A stretch of DNA of 58,875 nt from Bacteroidales bacterium (GTDB lineage Bacteria; Bacteroidota; Bacteroidia; Bacteroidales; P3), in assembly GCA_031263015.1 (NCBI GenBank), contig JAISGN010000001.1, forward strand, positions 1 to 58,875. The letters run 5' to 3'. Shown piece after piece: positions 54,789 through 58,875 of the stretch. Every line of letters begins with the position of its first letter. Position 1 is the stretch's first letter. The position numbers and the translations under genes are program-made. Below the pieces are notes generated by a model. It did not search any database. It had not been told where the DNA came from and saw nothing but the letters and a program-made list of their open reading frames with translations.

Positions 54789-54827
54789 ATAATAAAATAG
54801 TTTATCAAATTAGACTTTACAAAAGCG

Positions 54828-54859
54828 AAAAGTCCGTTCAAATCAATGAACGGACTTTT
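54828..54859. terminator. strong bidirectional hairpin terminator
   Basis: A 13-base-pair perfect stem (AAAAGTCCGTTCA-type arms, loop AATCAA) with A and T tails on both sides, 39 bases after the stop at 54788. It directly abuts the long 42-bp repeat array and may end transcription of that region from either strand. Confidence 0.85.
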
Positions 54860-54863
54860 GTTT

Positions 54864-55308
54864 GCTACAATGTACGCCATACATTCTGTTCCCACAACCT
54901 ATTTCATTATAATGTACGTCATACATTCTGTTCCCACAACCTATTTCATTACAATGTACGCCATACATTGTCTTCCCACGAACTATTTTGCTACAATGTA
55001 TGTCATACATTCTGTTCCCACAACCTATTTTGCTACAATGTACGCCATACATTCTTTCCCCACGACCTATTTCATTACAATGTATGCAATACATTGTCTT
55101 CCCACGACCTATTTGGCGACAATGTACGCCATACATTGTCTTCCCACAACCTATTTTGCTACAATGTACGCCATACATTCTTTCCCCACAACCTATTTTG
55201 CTACAATGTACGCCATACATTCTTTCCCCACAACCTATTTTGCTACAATGTACGTCATACATTCTTTTCCCACAACCTATTTTGCTACAATGTAAGACAC
55301 CCAAAACC
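54864..55308. repeat. 42-bp (2 x 21) tandem array, ten copies
   Basis: The motif TGTAcgcc recurs at 54871, 54913, 54955, 54997, 55039, 55081, 55123, 55165, 55207 and 55249, always 42 bases apart, with an incomplete eleventh at 55291. Each unit is a 21-base palindromic half (AATGTAcgccaTACATT and variants AATGTAT...ATACATT) plus a 21-base linker containing TTCCCACAACCTATTT. Frames on both strands stay open only because 42 is a multiple of three. Confidence 0.93.
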
Positions 55309-55609
55309 TTCCCACAGGTAATTTGAGACTTTCGGAGTTTCCCGAAGTCTTCCCACAAGTTATTTGGGGCTTTCGGAGTTTCCCGAAGTCTTCCCACAAG
55401 TTATTTGAGACCTTCGTGTAACACATGAAGCCTTCCCATAAGTGTTTTGAGACCTTCGGGAGCCACCCGAAACCTTCCCACAGGTTATTTGGGACTTTCG
55501 GAGTTTCCCAAAGTCTTCCCACAAGTTATTTGAGACTTTCGGAGTTTCCCGAAACCTTCCCACAAGTGATTTGAGACTTTCGTGTAACACATGAAGTCTT
55601 CCCACAACA
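55309..55609. repeat. 41/42-bp tandem array with hairpin units, seven copies
   Basis: CCCA(C/T)A starts at 55311, 55352, 55393, 55435, 55477, 55518, 55559 and 55601 (intervals 41, 41, 42, 42, 41, 41, 42). Each unit has the linker TTCCCACAAGTTATTTGAGA, related to the linker of the preceding array, and a hairpin of changing sequence: TTTCGG...CCGAAG, CTTCGTGT...ACACATGAAG or CTTCGGG...CCCGAAA. The arms change together, so pairing is kept. Bases 55610-55683 before the next stop hold nothing else. Confidence 0.9.
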
Positions 55610-55683
55610 AAATTTATGGTAATATTTATTACCAAAGACTATTTCATTTTCTTTTTATTGCTTTTATTCATAACCCTTCTTTA

Positions 55684-56109
55684 TCATCTTTTTGTTAAGT
55701 AAAAAGCCTTTCCTTCTTTTGTTACTTCAAATTTTGCATCTGACTTACTGACCCTAAACTTATTCAAATCAGTCAAAAAAATAACTCCTTCAGGCGGATT
55801 GCTTGGACGATAAGGAAATCTGTACTGATAAATAACTTTCTTTTTATTAAGAAATATTACTCTATCACAGACATCTATAAAACCTTCTAATTCAAACCCT
55901 AAATCTTTATTAATTTCTTCTAATGAACTTCCCATACTATAATAACACATAGTATCCCACTCAAAATTCATTAGATTTGCAAAATCTATGATACAATTTG
56001 TATCTTTTTCGCATTTATTGCATTCAGTTAAAACAATATTTTCTATATTGTCCGAACAACTAAACATAAACAAACATATTCCAAACACTAATAAAATTAT
56101 ATTTTTCAT
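55684..56109 (-). CDS. small lipoprotein of unknown function
   Basis: 141 residues: a lipoprotein signal (MKNIILLVFGICLFMFSC, lipobox FMFSC with Cys18), then SDNIENIVLTECNKCEKDTN with a CxxC and further Cys residues that could form disulfides or bind metal. C-terminal half has strand-like segments (KVIYQYRFPYRPSNPPEGV). No family recognised. It lies after the terminator of the upstream T9SS gene, so it may have its own promoter or depend on readthrough. Convergent with the 54297 gene across the repeat arrays. Confidence 0.7.
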   Translation of the reverse strand: MKNIILLVFGICLFMFSCSDNIENIVLTECNKCEKDTNCIIDFANLMNFEWDTMCYYSMGSSLEEINKDLGFELEGFIDVCDRVIFLNKKKVIYQYRFPYRPSNPPEGVIFLTDLNKFRVSKSDAKFEVTKEGKAFYLTKR

Positions 56110-56131
56110 AGTTTATTCATTTCTACTTCTC

Positions 56132-56172
56132 AAAAACAGAGGCTGCTTTTAATTTTCTTAAACAGCCTCTTT
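56132..56172 (-). terminator. terminator after the 397-residue T9SS protein
   Basis: AGAGGCTG and CAGCCTCT form an eight-base stem, followed on the minus strand by five T residues. The arms resemble AAAGGCTGTTT/AAACAGCCTTT and are about 22 bases apart, a possible two-unit relative of the intergenic arrays. Confidence 0.75.
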
Positions 56173-56191
56173 TGTGTGCATTTATTTTGAA

Positions 56192-57385
56192 TTACTTCTT
56201 GACAAATTTCTTTTTGATTGCACCTTGTGGAGTAATGATATTGATGATATAGTTTCCTGATGGGAATCTATCAATATCTATTGTTACCTCTTTGACATTT
56301 AGAGCCTGTTCTTTAACTTTAACACCAAGCCCATTGATTATTTCAATTGATTTGATTGCAACTTTGCTCTTAATCATTAATTTCTTGTCTGCAGGATTTG
56401 GGAATATTTCAACATCCTTTTCATCTATAACATTAGATAAAGAATTTGTTGTATCGGGATCCGGACCGGAAGTAGTATCGGAAGAACTTATCACTCTCCT
56501 TACACTAATGATAGGCAGGAAGTCAAAAAATGTGCATTGCAGCAGTGAATAGATGCTATCATCGGCTAATCTCATCCACTCTCCATTCTTCAGCATATAA
56601 GGCATATTCTCATACGAACCTCCATAAGCAAATAAGGTGTCGGTAATGTTTTGTTGTCCATATGGTCTATATCCCATAAGCACAGTGTCGTATTGATACC
56701 TTAAATTGTTTTTCACCAGCGAAACAAAGCATTCATCTTCTATGGTCGGCTCCAATCCCATAGCAAAGTTAAATCCCGCACACCCATCAATATTTCTTTC
56801 AAAGTTTATTTGCGGAAATCCTTCCAATGCTATGTAGAAATCATTTACAGGCTTGTATAGAGCAGAATCATTACTATAAAAATAATATCTGCGATAACCA
56901 TTAGAATCCATGTTATCATAAAAAGTATTTGTTTCAGGATTATACAATAATCCTACATAATGCGTCTTTGACCCTAATCTATTAAAAGCATTATCATACA
57001 ACTTCCATATTATTCCGGCAGGTACCATGCCTTCATCCACTTTTGCGGCAACACCTATTACATGCACTGCGGAATCTAAATGGAAAGGCTGTGCCACTCC
57101 TTCTAATCCCATAAGACCGGCAAAAGGTACTGGATGACCCTCCATTTCGTATTGATACATTGAATCTAATGTTTCCCAAGATAAACCCTGACAATTTCGT
57201 CCATAATCATATAATATACCTATACCTTTTTCCATAATTTGATGAGTACTATCAAAGTACATAGGTTGATTTGCCCAATATTGGGGTGGCGGAAGAACGA
57301 TAGTATCATAGACGATACTGTCTTGCTGTGCTTTGCCAATAAAGGCTGCACATGTTAAAACTATTATTAATATTATACGTTTCAT
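56192..57385 (-). CDS. secreted protein with T9SS type A sorting domain
   Basis: 397 residues with a signal peptide (MKRIILIIVLTCAAFIGKAQ). The body carries no motif I know; it is Tyr/Pro/Gly rich in an acidic context and contains GLMGLEGVAQPFHLDSAVHV, compatible with a beta-sandwich surface protein. A Ser/Thr/Asp/Pro linker (SSDTTSGPDPDTTNS) precedes the T9SS type A domain: VEIFPNPADKKLMIKS, IKSIEIINGLGVKV, GNYIINI and a final KKKFVKK. Starts 25 bases after the stop of the upstream gene, so probably co-transcribed. Confidence 0.85.
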   Translation of the reverse strand: MKRIILIIVLTCAAFIGKAQQDSIVYDTIVLPPPQYWANQPMYFDSTHQIMEKGIGILYDYGRNCQGLSWETLDSMYQYEMEGHPVPFAGLMGLEGVAQPFHLDSAVHVIGVAAKVDEGMVPAGIIWKLYDNAFNRLGSKTHYVGLLYNPETNTFYDNMDSNGYRRYYFYSNDSALYKPVNDFYIALEGFPQINFERNIDGCAGFNFAMGLEPTIEDECFVSLVKNNLRYQYDTVLMGYRPYGQQNITDTLFAYGGSYENMPYMLKNGEWMRLADDSIYSLLQCTFFDFLPIISVRRVISSSDTTSGPDPDTTNSLSNVIDEKDVEIFPNPADKKLMIKSKVAIKSIEIINGLGVKVKEQALNVKEVTIDIDRFPSGNYIINIITPQGAIKKKFVKK

Positions 57386-57410
57386 TGCTGTTTCTCCTAT
57401 TTTTAATTTA

Positions 57411-58875
57411 TTACTCTAAACATTCTTCTTCTATTTGTATTTGATCTTTTACCGGTTGTAATCTTTCAATAAATGCATCAAACCATGTAGTAATAATCAT
57501 TGCCGGTAGATATATCCCACAATTATTATTATAACAATCGGGTGAATGGGCAATAGTACATTTGTTCAAATTATTGTCAGACAAAACCAAAGTCTGTGTT
57601 TGCCATACTTTTTGCGGAAAAACCGAGTGACAATTACCAGCTTTAATAATACTATAATTATAATCTATATCAAATATTTTCATAATATCAAACGCAAATC
57701 TTCCCCTGCCAATAGCTGCATAATACATAGAATATGGCTGTTGATAAAGCCCATAGTAATCATTATTAGTCGGCAAGCCTAAATACGTAGAACCATAAGA
57801 AACATTATTATTAGCAAAGATATCGTCAGCCATATTTACATTATAAATATGATAATTATTGGTGAGATATTCATTAGAAAAAACAATGTCTTTTAACACC
57901 AATAAGCTATTTGAACTATGATTATACTCTATGTCTAATATTCCTGCTTTTGTTTCTGCAAACACGGACGAATGAACTAAACTTAATGTATTCATGTTCA
58001 TTTTGGTAATGATACTGTAATATGCATCTGCTCCAATCGCATTTGTAGTATAAGTAAAGTAAGCCAGAGCAACATTATCATCATCCAATGGCTCTAAAAG
58101 AATATTTGAATAAATAGCAGCACCTAAAGGTGCATAAACACAATTTAAATATCCATTATACAATCTTAACTTTACTGAGGTTGGGGTAAAATTGTTTTTA
58201 TCAAATCTTCGCAGTGTAAGTGTTCCGCCTGTATTTATGGAAAGTAGTCCGATATAATTTTCTGTTATAGCAATATCTTGAAATATTTCAGGATACCTAT
58301 AATCACGATTATAAATCTCACAAGGATGTGTTGTAACATAAGAAGGTGGAGTATTAAGGAGACCATGATTTGCAGTATCTATAATATTTTCTATAACTTT
58401 ATACACAATAAAACAATCATAAGGTCTTTCAATGTCAAATGTCCAACTGTCAGGGTCATTAGGCGGACAATTTTCATCCATTCCACATATCCTCAATTGA
58501 GGCGCTGCCGCATAGATTTGCTTGCCTATACCTACAACTATTCTTTCACCGACATCATTATAATAAGTCTTAATCTTATTAACTTCTGTTGTTGTCGGAA
58601 CGTGTGTATATATTGCCTCTCCACCAGCTAACAATTCATTTATTCTAATGTATGCAATGTAGCCTTTGTTTGCGGCTTCTTCTTTTCCACAGAAATACAA
58701 TGTATCTCCAAGGATAGCAAAATCAGAAACAGAATATTGTGAAGGGATAGCAACATATGGTGCAGTCATAATAATGGGTTTCATAACGTAAAAGCCGTGA
58801 TTATCCATAATAATATTATAAGTACCATTTGGATTTGTATATGCCAGCATTTTTGCATTTGTAATAGAATGCGGA
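57411..58875 (-). CDS. large protein of unknown function, 5' end outside the window
   Basis: The frame stays open to the end of the window with no start that looks like an N-terminus: the first ATG (58850) is preceded by in-frame sense codons, and no signal peptide is present, so this is the C-terminal 487 or so residues of a longer protein. The sequence is a run of beta-strand repeats rich in Tyr, Asn and Asp (SVSDFAILGDTLYFCG, ENYIGLLSINTGGTLTLR, YNSLLVLKDI-like), as in beta-propeller surface proteins. It ends in EEECLE, without a T9SS domain. Upstream of the T9SS gene and likely in one operon with it. Confidence 0.7.
   Translation of the reverse strand, partial: PHSITNAKMLAYTNPNGTYNIIMDNHGFYVMKPIIMTAPYVAIPSQYSVSDFAILGDTLYFCGKEEAANKGYIAYIRINELLAGGEAIYTHVPTTTEVNKIKTYYNDVGERIVVGIGKQIYAAAPQLRICGMDENCPPNDPDSWTFDIERPYDCFIVYKVIENIIDTANHGLLNTPPSYVTTHPCEIYNRDYRYPEIFQDIAITENYIGLLSINTGGTLTLRRFDKNNFTPTSVKLRLYNGYLNCVYAPLGAAIYSNILLEPLDDDNVALAYFTYTTNAIGADAYYSIITKMNMNTLSLVHSSVFAETKAGILDIEYNHSSNSLLVLKDIVFSNEYLTNNYHIYNVNMADDIFANNNVSYGSTYLGLPTNNDYYGLYQQPYSMYYAAIGRGRFAFDIMKIFDIDYNYSIIKAGNCHSVFPQKVWQTQTLVLSDNNLNKCTIAHSPDCYNNNCGIYLPAMIITTWFDAFIERLQPVKDQIQIEEECLE

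Noticed and set aside
54864-55609. CRISPR-like array at 42-bp spacing
   Set aside because: There are no unique spacers: the whole 42-bp unit repeats, including the linker, and no cas gene is nearby.
54843-55635. Several frames of 80-184 residues in both directions over the 42-bp arrays
   Set aside because: All are by-products of the repeats; peptides are monotonous (GVHCSKIGCG or YAIHSFPTTYF heptads) and conflict with each other.
47380-58875. Prophage or integrative element
   Set aside because: No integrase, transposase, relaxase, capsid or terminase gene and no flanking tRNA or direct-repeat att site was found.

Overview
The window looks like a chromosome segment of an anaerobic member of the Bacteroidales (Bacteroidota). 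Reasons: many promoters carry the Bacteroidota -7 box TAnnTTTG; two secreted proteins end in a type IX secretion (T9SS) type A sorting domain and porQ is present; families largely restricted to this phylum occur (DUF4294, the DUF2723 membrane glycosyltransferase, a Bacteroidota-type AddA-like helicase). The metabolism is fermentative: PPi-linked pyruvate phosphate dikinase, flavodiiron protein, lysine 2,3-aminomutase with KamB/KamC, and ADP-forming acyl-CoA synthetase. The G+C content looks low. I saw no transposase, integrase, phage gene or rRNA.

Layout. 0.2-3.3 kb: grpE-dnaJ chaperones and a flavodiiron O2/NO reductase. 3.3-11 kb: ppdK, two secreted proteins of unknown role, an orphan N-terminal transketolase half and a secreted vWA protein. 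11.3-19.1 kb: rlmB, AddA-like helicase-nuclease, EamA exporter, panB, DUF486, DUF4294 and an NlpC/P60 peptidase. 19.6-21.6 kb (minus): dapA-fbaA. 21.9-25.7 kb: kamA-kamB-kamC. 26-31.3 kb: rbfA, a LolE-like permease, priA, corA (minus) and tRNA-Phe. 31.6-37.4 kb (minus): DUF2723 glycosyltransferase, pgi, porQ. 37.7-39.5 kb: fabK and a SAM hydrolase. 39.5-45.1 kb (minus): PIF1/HRDC helicase with a tiny lipoprotein, an ADP-forming CoA synthetase and a zinc/cation efflux protein. 45.3-47.4 kb: metG. The last 11 kb is accessory: lipoproteins, T9SS cargo, a Cys-rich secreted protein beside a sigma/anti-sigma/sensor-like trio, a second ECF sigma factor, and a T9SS-type protein next to a large partial protein.

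The most unusual content is between the genes. Nearly every longer intergenic gap carries a short array built on one common 21-bp register (or its double, about 42 bp). Several unit families occur (AAAGGCTGTTT/AAACAGCCTTT; ACATTAGTC; GCACTAC; AATGTAcgccaTACATT with a TTCCCACA spacer), with no frame slips inside most arrays, often arranged so that neighbouring units form hairpins. I do not recognise this as a described element. A separate (ACAT)n microsatellite lies in a small promoter-driven ORF and is a phase-variation candidate. Start codons of several genes were moved inward from the longest ORF, because a promoter or a repeat array lies in the apparent N-terminal extension.
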